In this document: piece after piece, positions 47,302 to 55,239 of the stretch
Numbering within the stretch: the stretch's first letter is position 1
How the letters are laid out: each line of letters opens with the position of its first letter
Assembly (NCBI GenBank): GCA_016192435.1
Contig: JACPUD010000100.1
Span: 1 to 64,000, forward strand
DNA from: Rhodocyclales bacterium
GTDB lineage: Bacteria; Pseudomonadota; Gammaproteobacteria; Burkholderiales; Rhodocyclaceae
DNA length: 64,000 nt
Direction of reading: 5' to 3'
Program-made: the position numbers and the translations under genes
The notes under the pieces: generated by a model
The model's database searches: none
What the model was told of the DNA's origin: nothing
What the model saw: only the letters and a program-made list of their open reading frames with translations

Positions 47302-48720
47302 ATGAATCCGGTCTGGATCATCGACGACGACCGCTCCATCCGCTGGGTGCTGGAAAAGGCCCTCGGTCGGGAGAACATTGCGGCCAGGTGCTTCGGTTCC
47401 GCCGACGAAGTGCTGGCGGCTTTCGAGCACGGCGCGCGGCCGCAGGTGGTGGTTTCCGACATCCGCATGCCGGGCAAAAGCGGCCTCGACCTGCTGCGCC
47501 ACGTCAAGGAGCACTACCCGGATCTGCCGGTCATCATCATGACCGCCTATTCCGATCTCGATTCGGCCGTGGCGGCTTTCCAGGGCGGCGCCTTCGAGTA
47601 CCTGCCCAAGCCTTTCGACGTCGATCAGGCCGTGGATTTGGTGCGCCGGGCGATTACCCAGGCGTCGCACCAGAATGGTGCAGCAGAGCAAGCCAGCGTC
47701 GTACCCGAGATCCTGGGTCAGGGCGCGGCGCTGCAGGAAGTCTTTCGCGCCATCGGCCGGCTGTCGCAGTCGCACGCCACGGTGCTGATCAACGGCGAGT
47801 CCGGTACCGGCAAGGAACTGGTGGCGCGCGCCCTGCACCGGCACAGCCCGCGCAAGGATGCGCCCTTCATCGCCATCAACACCGCGGCGATACCGCGCGA
47901 CCTGCTCGAATCCGAATTGTTCGGCCACGAAAAGGGCGCTTTCACCGGCGCCGCCGCGCTGCGCCGCGGACGCTTCGAGCAGGCCGACAACGGCACCCTG
48001 TTCCTCGACGAAATCGGCGACATGCCGGCGGAATTGCAGACGCGGCTGTTGCGTGTACTTTCCGACGGCAACTTCTACCGCGTCGGCGGCCACCAGCCGG
48101 TCAAGGCCAACGTGCGCGTGATCGCCGCGACCCACCAGGATCTCGAAGGGCGGGTCAAGGCCGGCCTGTTCCGCGAAGACCTGTTCCACCGCCTTAACGT
48201 GATCCGCCTGCGCCTGCCGCCGCTGCGCGAACGGCGCGACGACATCCCGCTGCTGGCCCGGCATTTCCTGCAGAAAAGCGCCCAGGAGCTCGGCGGCGAA
48301 CCCAAACGCCTGACCGATGCGGCGCTCAAGTACCTGCAGGGGCTGGATTTCCCCGGCAACGTGCGGCAACTGGAAAACCTCTGCCACTGGCTGACCGTGA
48401 TGGCGCCCGGCCAGAGCGTGGACATTCCGGATCTGCCCGCCGAACTGCGCGAGGGTCAGGACGGTGTCGCGCGCCGCGACCTGCCGGCGAGCTGGAGCGC
48501 GGCACTGGGCGGCGAAGCCGACCGCTTGCTGGCCGCGGCGCCCGGCCAGGTTTTCGATCAGCTCAACCGCGAGTTCGAAGCCACCCTGATCCGGCGCGCC
48601 CTGAATGCCACCGGCGGACGCCGCATCGATGCCGCGCAACTGCTCGGCATCGGGCGCAACACCATTACGCGCAAGATCCAGGAACTCGGCCTGGACGAGC
48701 TCAAGGCCGAGGAGGGCTGA
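47302..48720 (+). CDS. glnG: Nitrogen regulation activator NtrC
   Basis: A 472-residue sigma54 activator. Receiver domain with Asp 53 in VVSDIRMPGKSGLD; AAA+ domain with Walker A GESGTGKE, the sigma54-contact loop GHEKGAFTGA, and the arginine-finger region FREDLFHRLNVIRLRLPPLRER; C-terminal Fis-type helix-turn-helix RIDAAQLLGIGRNTITRKIQ. It should bind the two sites upstream of glnA. Confidence 0.97.
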   Translation: MNPVWIIDDDRSIRWVLEKALGRENIAARCFGSADEVLAAFEHGARPQVVVSDIRMPGKSGLDLLRHVKEHYPDLPVIIMTAYSDLDSAVAAFQGGAFEYLPKPFDVDQAVDLVRRAITQASHQNGAAEQASVVPEILGQGAALQEVFRAIGRLSQSHATVLINGESGTGKELVARALHRHSPRKDAPFIAINTAAIPRDLLESELFGHEKGAFTGAAALRRGRFEQADNGTLFLDEIGDMPAELQTRLLRVLSDGNFYRVGGHQPVKANVRVIAATHQDLEGRVKAGLFREDLFHRLNVIRLRLPPLRERRDDIPLLARHFLQKSAQELGGEPKRLTDAALKYLQGLDFPGNVRQLENLCHWLTVMAPGQSVDIPDLPAELREGQDGVARRDLPASWSAALGGEADRLLAAAPGQVFDQLNREFEATLIRRALNATGGRRIDAAQLLGIGRNTITRKIQELGLDELKAEEG

Positions 48721-48798
48721 CGCGCCGCGGCGGCTTCAAGTATAGTCAGCATGACCAGGCCGGCCCTGCCGGCAACCCACTGTCATCGGGGATCGATC

Positions 48799-49572
48799 AT
48801 GCCTGCCACCATTGCCGCCATCGCCGCCAAGCTGGGAAATGCCGCGCGCCGTTTCGATATCGACCTGCTGCCCAGTTGCGATTCGACCAATGCGGTGTTG
48901 CTGGCCCGCGCCGAGGCCGGCGCCCCGTCCGGCACCGTCGTCATCGCCGAGCAGCAGACCGCCGGCCGCGGCCGGCGCGGCCGCAGCTGGTTTTCCAGCC
49001 CCGGCGACAGCCTGACCTTTTCGCTGCTCTGGCGCTTTGCGCCGGGCACCGCACCGGCCGGCCTCTCGCTCGCCGCCGGCGTCGCCGTGGCCCGTGCGCT
49101 GCAGAAAGTTGGCGCTGGCGATACGGCGCTGAAATGGCCCAACGACATCCTCAAGGAGGGGCGCAAGCTCGGCGGCATCCTGGTCGAGCTGGTGCCCGGT
49201 GCGCCGCATGCCGCCGTGATCGGCATCGGCATCAATCTGCAACTGCCGCCAGGCATGCCCGACGAGGTGCGCGCCGCCTCGGCCGCCATCGGCGCGATCG
49301 ACGCGGCCGACAGCGACGCGCTGTATGCCGCCATGCTCGGCGAACTGCTGGCCACGCTGGAAAGCTTCGGCAGCGAGGGTTTCGCCGCACTGCGCGCGGA
49401 ATGGCTGGCGCGCCATGCCTTTCAGGATGTCCCGGTGAGCATAGCCAGCGATTTCGGCCCTCCCGTCCTCGGCATCTGCCGCGGCGTCGATGGCGACGGC
49501 GCGCTGCTGCTGGACGTCGACGGCCGCCGCGAGCGCATCCTGTCCGGCGAAGTCTCGCTGCGCCGCGCCTGA
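48799..49572 (+). CDS. birA: Biotin-protein ligase (class I, no DNA-binding domain)
   Basis: A 257-residue ligase attaching biotin to carboxylases. It carries CDSTNAVLLA, the biotinyl-AMP loop AGRGRRGRSWFSSPGDSL, LKWPNDIL and KLGGILVEL. The winged-helix repressor domain found in E. coli BirA is missing, so it does not repress biotin genes directly. Repeat copy I encodes [15 protein letters not shown], just before the KWPND motif. ATG at 48799 was chosen for its GGGGATCG site; an upstream ATG at 48751 is possible. Confidence 0.93.
   Translation: MPATIAAIAAKLGNAARRFDIDLLPSCDSTNAVLLARAEAGAPSGTVVIAEQQTAGRGRRGRSWFSSPGDSLTFSLLWRFAPGTAPAGLSLAAGVAVARALQKVGAGDTALKWPNDILKEGRKLGGILVELVPGAPHAAVIGIGINLQLPPGMPDEVRAASAAIGAIDAADSDALYAAMLGELLATLESFGSEGFAALRAEWLARHAFQDVPVSIASDFGPPVLGICRGVDGDGALLLDVDGRRERILSGEVSLRRA
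49104..49128 (+). repeat. Dispersed two-part repeat, copy I
   Basis: Plus strand GAAAGTTGGCGCTGGC, GAT, ACGGCG. Inside birA, read as KVGAGDTA. Confidence 0.85.
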
Positions 49573-49578
49573 TCCGCG

Positions 49579-50292
49579 ATGTTGCTTTGCCTCGATGCCG
49601 GCAACACGCGACTGAAGTACGGCCTCCGGGACGACAGCGGCTGGCGCCTGCAGGGCGCACTCGCCTACCCGGACTTCGACGACCTGGCCGCACAGTTGCC
49701 GCAGCAGCCGCGCCGCATCGTGGCCTGCAACGTGGCCGGCGAAGCGATCCGCCTGCGCATTGCGGCACTGGCCGGCAGCCTCGATGTGCCGTTGGCCTGG
49801 CTGATCGGTTCGGCCACGGCCTGCGGCGTGACGAACGGCTACGACACGCCGCAGCAACTCGGCGCCGACCGCTGGGCGGCGCTGATCGGGGCGCGGGCGC
49901 TGCACGCGGGGCCGGCCGTGGTGGTGATGGCCGGCACGGCGACCACGATCGATGCGCTCGACGGCCAGGGCCTGTTTCGCGGCGGCCTGATCCTGCCCGG
50001 CCTGGCCCTGATGCGCGCCGCGCTGGCGCGCAACACCGCCGATCTGCCGCATGCCGCCGGCCATTACCGGGCGCAGCCGACCAACACCGACGATGCCATC
50101 GTCAGCGGTGCGATCCATGCGACGCTGGGCGCCATCGCCCGCATCCATGCGACGCTCGGCGAGGACGCGCTGTGCCTGCTTGCGGGCGGCGCGGCGCACG
50201 AGCTGGCGCCGCACCTGGGCCTGCCCTTGCGCCTGATCGACAATCTGGTGCTGGAAGGCCTGGCGCGTTACAGCACCGCCGTCGCGGCATAA
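49579..50292 (+). CDS. coaX: Type III pantothenate kinase
   Basis: A 237-residue kinase making phosphopantothenate for coenzyme A. Motifs: LCLDAGNTRLKYG (ATP/phosphate), GADRWAALIGA (pantothenate site) and GTATTIDALD. Starts six bases after birA; birA-coaX pairs are usual in betaproteobacteria. Confidence 0.93.
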   Translation: MLLCLDAGNTRLKYGLRDDSGWRLQGALAYPDFDDLAAQLPQQPRRIVACNVAGEAIRLRIAALAGSLDVPLAWLIGSATACGVTNGYDTPQQLGADRWAALIGARALHAGPAVVVMAGTATTIDALDGQGLFRGGLILPGLALMRAALARNTADLPHAAGHYRAQPTNTDDAIVSGAIHATLGAIARIHATLGEDALCLLAGGAAHELAPHLGLPLRLIDNLVLEGLARYSTAVAA

Positions 50293-50308
50293 GGCAGCCA
50301 CACCTGGT

Positions 50309-51826
50309 TCAACTGCGGATGGCGCAGGCCTGTTCGTCCGCGTCGAGCGGCTCGAACCAGCCCAGTTGCCGGTCGACTATCGCGGCAGTCGCTTCCGAAG
50401 CGTCGTCGCTGCGCGCGCCGAGGCGGCGGCGCAGTTCGGCGGCGGGCGCCGCGGTGGCGAGGATGGCGAAACCGACGCCGAGTTCTTCCGCCAGCCTGCG
50501 GAAGGCCGCGCGTTCCTCGCGCCGCAGAAAGGCGGCATCGACGATCACCGGCCAGCCGGCAGCGAGCAACTGGCGCGCCAGCTCGTGCAGCCGCGCGTAG
50601 GTGCGCGTGGTGGCCTGTTCGGTGTAGATGCCGGCGTCGGGCGCCGAGCCGCTGGCGGCCAGCGGCGCCAGCCCGAACAGGCGCTTGCGTTCGACGTCGG
50701 AGCGCAGGCGCACCACGCTGCCGGCCGCTGATCCGCCCGGGTCGAGCAGGCGCGCCGAACTGGCCGTGGTCTTGCCCGAGCCCGACAGGCCGCAGGTGAT
50801 CAACAAAGTTGGCGCTGGCGGTACGGCGAGCTGCCACGCCAGCCGCAGATACGCGCCGGCGGCATCGAGCCCGGCCTGCCGCTGCGCGCCGGCCTGCTGG
50901 CCGGCGCGCAGAGCCGCGACCTTGGCGCGCACCACGGCGCGGTACACGGCATAGAAGCGCAGCACGGTCATGGACCCGAAATCGCCGCCGATTTCCAGCC
51001 ATGCATTCAGCAGCCAGGCCGCGAGCCCCGGGCGCCGGTGGTCGAGCAGGTCGGTCCAGACGAAGGCGATTTCGCTGATCACGTCGCTCCAGCGGAAATC
51101 CTCGTTGAATTCGATGCAGTCGAAGGGTGTGACAGTTCCGTCGATCAACACCAGATTGCCCAGGTGCAGGTCGCCGTGGCCTTCACGCACGCGACCGCCG
51201 GCCTTGCGCGCAGCGAAGTCGCCGGCGCGGCGCAGGAACTCCGCGTCGGTCCACCGTGCCAGTTGTTCGACTTGCGGCTGGGCTTGGGCCGGCAGCAACT
51301 GGCGCAGCTCGGCGAAATTTTCCTGCGCCGCCGCCAGCACCTGCTGCGGCGCGCCGAATCGCGTCTCGGCCGCGGCGACCGCCGCGGCCTGGTGGAAGGC
51401 CCAGAGCGTGGCCGCGAGTTGCGTCAGCTGTGCCGGTAGCAGTTCGCCGCGCGCAGCGACCCGGTCGAGGCGGCCGCACTCGTCGAAGCGTCGCATGCGC
51501 ACCGCCCATTCGATCGCCGGTGTCGCGCCCAGATGCGGCTGCTGCGGACTGCCGCCGATCGGCACCAAGTCGAGATACAGCGCCGGCGCAAGCCGCCGGT
51601 TGAGCGCCAGCTCGGCACGGCAGCAGGCCTCGCGCCGCGCCAGCGTGCCGTAATCGAGGAAAGGCAGGACGATCGGTTTCTTGATCTTGTAGGCGAATTC
51701 GCCCGCCAGCAGCAGCCACGAGGCATGGGTTTCGACCAGTTCGACGCTGGCAGCAGGATGCGGGTAGCGGCGCGGTTCCAGCAGTGCCGCGATCAGGAGT
51801 GGCAGGGCAGGGGACGGGGTCGCCAT
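50309..51826 (-). CDS. Two-domain kinase: aminoglycoside-phosphotransferase-like plus AAA kinase
   Basis: A 505-residue fusion. The N-terminal half (about 1-320) is phosphotransferase-like with EGHGDLHLGNLVLIDG (catalytic loop) and FDCIEFNEDFRWSDV. The C-terminal half is a P-loop kinase with Walker A GLSGSGKT (near 345) and DAAFLRREER, like zeta-toxin/gluconate-kinase-type proteins. Such fused proteins are common in proteobacteria but of unknown substrate. The linker AVPPAPTLL before Walker A is encoded by a repeat copy on the opposite strand. Confidence 0.85.
   Translation of the reverse strand: MATPSPALPLLIAALLEPRRYPHPAASVELVETHASWLLLAGEFAYKIKKPIVLPFLDYGTLARREACCRAELALNRRLAPALYLDLVPIGGSPQQPHLGATPAIEWAVRMRRFDECGRLDRVAARGELLPAQLTQLAATLWAFHQAAAVAAAETRFGAPQQVLAAAQENFAELRQLLPAQAQPQVEQLARWTDAEFLRRAGDFAARKAGGRVREGHGDLHLGNLVLIDGTVTPFDCIEFNEDFRWSDVISEIAFVWTDLLDHRRPGLAAWLLNAWLEIGGDFGSMTVLRFYAVYRAVVRAKVAALRAGQQAGAQRQAGLDAAGAYLRLAWQLAVPPAPTLLITCGLSGSGKTTASSARLLDPGGSAAGSVVRLRSDVERKRLFGLAPLAASGSAPDAGIYTEQATTRTYARLHELARQLLAAGWPVIVDAAFLRREERAAFRRLAEELGVGFAILATAAPAAELRRRLGARSDDASEATAAIVDRQLGWFEPLDADEQACAIRS
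50805..50828 (+). repeat. Dispersed two-part repeat, copy J
   Basis: Plus strand AAAGTTGGCGCTGGC, GGT, ACGGCG. It lies antisense inside the two-domain kinase gene, where it encodes VPPAPTL between the two domains. Confidence 0.85.
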
Positions 51827-51866
51827 GATTGCCTTGGCTCGGGGCCGGGTTTCCGTGTCAGCGTGC

Positions 51867-53531
51867 TCAGTGCGGACTGTCTTCGCGCATGCAGGCCGGA
51901 AGTTCGATCTCGATCAGTTCGCCGTCGGTGCCGCCCAGCGCCACGCTGCCGCCCATGTCGCCGACGCGTCGAATGGCTATTTCCAGCCGATCGGCGGACA
52001 GCGGGTCGTCCTCCGGTGGCGACGTTGCGGCGGCGGTTGCCGCTTCGGAGCGGATGCGGATGCGCACGCCCTTGCTGCACGGCGCGGTGTCGACAACGAT
52101 GTGTCCGTGCCGGGTCGGCAGCAGATTCATCAGGACTTCCTTCAGGTAATCGGGAATCAAGTCGCACCACGGCAGGTTTTCGCCGGGGTGGAATTCGATG
52201 GGGCTGCGGAAGCGGCGGTCGAAGCTGAAGAAATAGCAGACGGCCTCGATCAGCGGATTGACGTTGGCAAACTCGGGTTGGTCGCTGGCCGCGGCGAAGG
52301 CGTTTATCTGGCGGGTCATCTGGAACACGCGGCGGCTCTGCTCGCGTATTTCCCGGGCGACGTCGGCCGGGTCCTTGCCGGTCAGCTGCGGGTCGGCCAG
52401 CTCCTCGGCGAGGGAGGCGATCACGGTCAGGGCGTTGCCCGTCTCATGCGAAACATTGGCTGCCATGGTGGACATCGCCGCCATCTTTTCCCTGTGCCAG
52501 AGCCGCTCGCGCGCTGCAGCCTGTTCCCGCACCTGCATCTGCTCATCGATGATGTCCTGTCCGCGCTTGACGATGTACAGCAGCGTGACGAACAACAGTA
52601 CCAGCAAGGCGCCGACGATATTCAGTACGCTGGACGCGTTCGCGGCGACGATCTCAACATTGTGTTTCGACGCCTGCTCGACCTTCCCTTGGTTGGCGGC
52701 CACCAGGCCGGCAAGCTGCGCGGAACTGGTCTTGACCTGCTCCAGCATCGGCGTGACGTCGGCATAGATCTCGAAAACGCCGACGACCTCCTGGCTGCCG
52801 TGGCGGCGCATCGGGATATAGCTGGAGAGCAGATCGCGGTGCTCGACTATCCCCTCGAAGCTGCTGAACTGGTTGCGATGGGTCAGCTCGCTGGCGGCTT
52901 TGCCCGTCGCGGCCGACCGCCAGCCGGCATTGGCGGCCTTGTCCTCGCCGATGTTGCGGTGATCCGATGAATAGACGGTGAAGCCGCGCAGATCGAAGAC
53001 CTTGATCTTGAACACGTTGCTGTTGCGCATGACGGCGATTGCACGCCGGTCCAGCGCGGCGAAGCCGGGCTGCGACCGGATCTTCAGCCCCAGTTCGGCG
53101 AAGCATTCCTGGCGTGCGTCGGTTGCCGCGCTCGTTGCCGTCTTCTCGGCCATCGCCCTGCAGCGATCCAGCGAAATCGGTTGAACCCGTTTCACCAGCG
53201 GCGCGAAATCGGACTCCCACAGGGCATTGGCAAAGAGCTGCGTCAGGTTGACGTTGGCAATTTCCTGTGCCGTCACCAGATTCTTCCGCGCTGTCTGCTC
53301 GGTTTCGATCGCGAGTTCGGCCTGGGCGTCCCTGAAGAACTTCGATTGACCCTGCTGCACTTGCTTGAAAAAGGCGAGTTCCCTTTCCTCGAGCAGATAC
53401 AGGGCAATGCCGACGATCAGGAAGGAAGCCAGTCCCGCCATCGTGAAATAGCGCAGCAGGCGGAACCGGGATCGATTCGGCATCACGGAACTGAGGGAAG
53501 GCTTCCCTGCCTGGTTGGCGCCAAAACTCAT
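51867..53531 (-). CDS. Membrane histidine kinase with degraded ATPase domain
   Basis: A 554-residue protein. Helix 1 (about 25-48) and helix 2 (about 245-270) enclose a periplasmic sensor with RAIAVMRNSNVFKIKVFDLRG and VVGVFEIYADVTPMLEQV, a dCache-like arrangement. The phospho-acceptor helix NVSHETGNALTVIASLAEEL is intact. In the ATPase domain the N-box reads LKEVLMNLLPTRHGH, without the usual second Asn-Ala, and the D-x-G-x-G nucleotide motif is missing. It may be inactive as a kinase, or a phosphatase/sensor partner. No regulator gene is adjacent. Confidence 0.8.
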   Translation of the reverse strand: MSFGANQAGKPSLSSVMPNRSRFRLLRYFTMAGLASFLIVGIALYLLEERELAFFKQVQQGQSKFFRDAQAELAIETEQTARKNLVTAQEIANVNLTQLFANALWESDFAPLVKRVQPISLDRCRAMAEKTATSAATDARQECFAELGLKIRSQPGFAALDRRAIAVMRNSNVFKIKVFDLRGFTVYSSDHRNIGEDKAANAGWRSAATGKAASELTHRNQFSSFEGIVEHRDLLSSYIPMRRHGSQEVVGVFEIYADVTPMLEQVKTSSAQLAGLVAANQGKVEQASKHNVEIVAANASSVLNIVGALLVLLFVTLLYIVKRGQDIIDEQMQVREQAAARERLWHREKMAAMSTMAANVSHETGNALTVIASLAEELADPQLTGKDPADVAREIREQSRRVFQMTRQINAFAAASDQPEFANVNPLIEAVCYFFSFDRRFRSPIEFHPGENLPWCDLIPDYLKEVLMNLLPTRHGHIVVDTAPCSKGVRIRIRSEAATAAATSPPEDDPLSADRLEIAIRRVGDMGGSVALGGTDGELIEIELPACMREDSPH

Positions 53532-54004
53532 GGCTTTTCGTTTCTCTGCTCTACAGCCTGATGGCACGCGTCACGCCAAACCGAAATGTCTGGCCCTGCG
53601 CGGCAATTCTGTCGTGCCGGCGCGGAAGGAATGTCTGCTGTCTCGTCGGTCCGCCGCGGGTCAAGACAGAACGACCGACCGAAGAAACGCGACGTGGGAA
53701 GTACTTGTTCAAGTTTAAAGCAGAATCGGAAGTGCTTTCGTCGACGAATCGCATTCGCAACTTTGGATTTCATTGTGAGCCATCGAAATGCGAATGCATT
53801 GACAAACATCAATGTCATGATAGTTTGAAAATACGGCAGCGAATCGCGATCGAGCCGGCCATGCCTTGCGGCAACCCGGCTGGCGCCGACAATATGCCGT
53901 TGCGTGTGTGATAACGCACAGGTTTTTGCGCAGGCGGCGCGCATACTCGCGAGGGCCTTGGCCCTGGCGGCGGGGCCTTTAATCATGATCTACGGAGAAT
54001 AGTC
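53532..54004. other. 473-base gap with lower GC; no gene recognised
   Basis: Short frames exist but none resembles a protein family. The 130 bases before 53850 are clearly richer in A and T than the surroundings and include an FNR-like box at 53800. The gap should hold the divergent promoters of the kinase gene and the CigR-like gene. Confidence 0.6.
53800..53813. promoter_or_regulatory. FNR/Anr-like box
   Basis: TTGACAAACATCAA matches the FNR consensus TTGAT-N4-ATCAA at nine of ten positions and is part of the perfect palindrome CATTGA-N6-TCAATG (53798-53815). About 190 bases before the CigR-like gene. Confidence 0.5.
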
Positions 54005-54499
54005 ATGCGAACCATGCTGCAGAAAAAAGTTGCGCTGGCCCTGTTCGTGAGCGGCATCTTTGCCGCCAGTCCGGTGTTCGCCGACAAACCGGATTGGGCA
54101 GGCAATGGCAAACCGGGAAAGCAGGCCAAGGAATCCAAGTCGCGCAATGACGGCCGGCGCGACGAAGGCCGCGACGGGCGGGGGAAAACCTATTTCAACG
54201 ATCAGCAACGCGTCGTCGTGCGCCAGTATTACGAGGAAAGCTTCCGTTCCGGACGCTGCCCGCCCGGGCTGGCGAAGAAGCATAACGGTTGCCTGCCTCC
54301 CGGTCAGGCCAAGAAGTGGGTGCAGGGGCGGCCATTGCCGCGCGACGTGATTTATTACGACCTGCCGCCGCAGGTGGTGGTGAGCCTCGGGGTACCGCCG
54401 GCCGGTCACAAGTATGTGCGCGTCGCCACCGATATCCTGCTGATCGCGGTCGGTACCGGCATGGTGGTCGACGCCATTGCCGATCTCGGCAACATGTAA
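54005..54499 (+). CDS. CigR/RcnB-like exported protein
   Basis: A 164-residue protein with signal peptide (cleavage near SPVFADKP), a very basic and Gly/Arg/Lys-rich stretch (about 28-60), then a conserved block with CPPGLAKKHNGCLPPGQAKKW and the ending YVRVATDILLIAVGTGMVVDAI, probably a membrane-associated helix. The block is shared with proteins named CigR (anti-virulence regulator in Salmonella) and RcnB-like. Role here is unknown; an FNR-like box lies upstream. Confidence 0.7.
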   Translation: MRTMLQKKVALALFVSGIFAASPVFADKPDWAGNGKPGKQAKESKSRNDGRRDEGRDGRGKTYFNDQQRVVVRQYYEESFRSGRCPPGLAKKHNGCLPPGQAKKWVQGRPLPRDVIYYDLPPQVVVSLGVPPAGHKYVRVATDILLIAVGTGMVVDAIADLGNM

Positions 54500-54542
54500 G
54501 TTCGGCAGTCCGTAAGCTTGCCCGACCGGCCGGCGACGTGGT

Positions 54543-54566
54543 CGCCGTGCCGCCAGCGCCAACTCT
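54543..54566 (-). repeat. Dispersed two-part repeat, copy K
   Basis: Minus strand AGAGTTGGCGCTGGC, GGC, ACGGCG. Intergenic between the CigR-like gene and the tetR promoter. Confidence 0.85.
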
Positions 54567-54596
54567 TGCGCTTCGGGAGTATTTCTGGCCCAGGGG

Positions 54597-54625
54597 TTGA
54601 CATGAACGAACGATCGTTCTATAAA
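54597..54625 (+). promoter_or_regulatory. tetR promoter with operator inside the spacer
   Basis: TTGACA (54597-54602), a 17-base spacer and TATAAA (54620-54625) form a near-ideal sigma70 promoter. The spacer holds GAACGAACGATCGTTC (54604-54619), whose core GAACGATCGTTC is a perfect palindrome. Transcription should start near 54632, which is the ATG of the tetR gene. Bound repressor would block polymerase directly. Confidence 0.8.
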
Positions 54626-54631
54626 GTCGCC

Positions 54632-55237
54632 ATGGGCAAAGGCGAACAAACACGGCAGGCAATCCTCGACGAGGCGTTCTCGATGGCAAGTCGCATCGGC
54701 GTCGGGGCCTTGAGCATCGGCGTACTCGCCGAACGTACGCGCATGTCGAAGAGCGGCTTGTTCGCCCATTTCGGCTCGAAAGAGGAATTGCAACTGGCGG
54801 TGTTGCGCGAATCCCAGGCGCGCTTCGCCGAAGTCGTATTGCGTCCGGCCTTGCGCCTGCCGCGCGGTCTGGGGCGCTTGCGCGCCATGGTGATCAACTG
54901 GCTGGACTGGACCCGCGCGGTGAACCTGCCCGGTGGCTGCGTGATCAATGCCGCCGCGCTGGAATTCGACGACCAGCCGGGACCCTTGCGCGATGAGGTC
55001 AGGAACAGCCTGCTGGCGTTGCGCCGCACTCTGGCCGAGACGGTGGCCAAGGCCGTGGAAACCGGCGAACTGCGGCCGGATATCGACATCGAGCAGTTTG
55101 TATTCGAACTCAACGGGATTTACCAGGCGACACAGCAGAACCGCCGCCTGTTCAGCGACCCCGATGCGGACCGCCGGGCGCTGGCGGCATTCGACCGACT
55201 GGTCCGCGACCATGCCGTAATCCAGCAGAAGGAGTAG
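54632..55237 (+). CDS. TetR-family regulator
   Basis: A 201-residue repressor. Helix-turn-helix at about 25-50: IGVLAERTRMSKSGLFAHFGSKEELQLAVL. The ligand domain contains GGCVINAAALEFDDQPGPLRDEV, typical of the TetR C-terminal group. An in-frame ATG at 54602 exists but overlaps the -35 element and lies before the -10, so the start at 54632 is required, probably on a leaderless mRNA. Its stop is two bases before the hydrolase start. It probably represses itself and the hydrolase gene. Confidence 0.88.
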   Translation: MGKGEQTRQAILDEAFSMASRIGVGALSIGVLAERTRMSKSGLFAHFGSKEELQLAVLRESQARFAEVVLRPALRLPRGLGRLRAMVINWLDWTRAVNLPGGCVINAAALEFDDQPGPLRDEVRNSLLALRRTLAETVAKAVETGELRPDIDIEQFVFELNGIYQATQQNRRLFSDPDADRRALAAFDRLVRDHAVIQQKE

Positions 55238-55239
55238 TC

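Noticed and set aside
54602-54631. Upstream ATG as start of the tetR gene
   Set aside because: It lies inside the promoter (-35 to -10) and operator, so it would not be in the main transcript.
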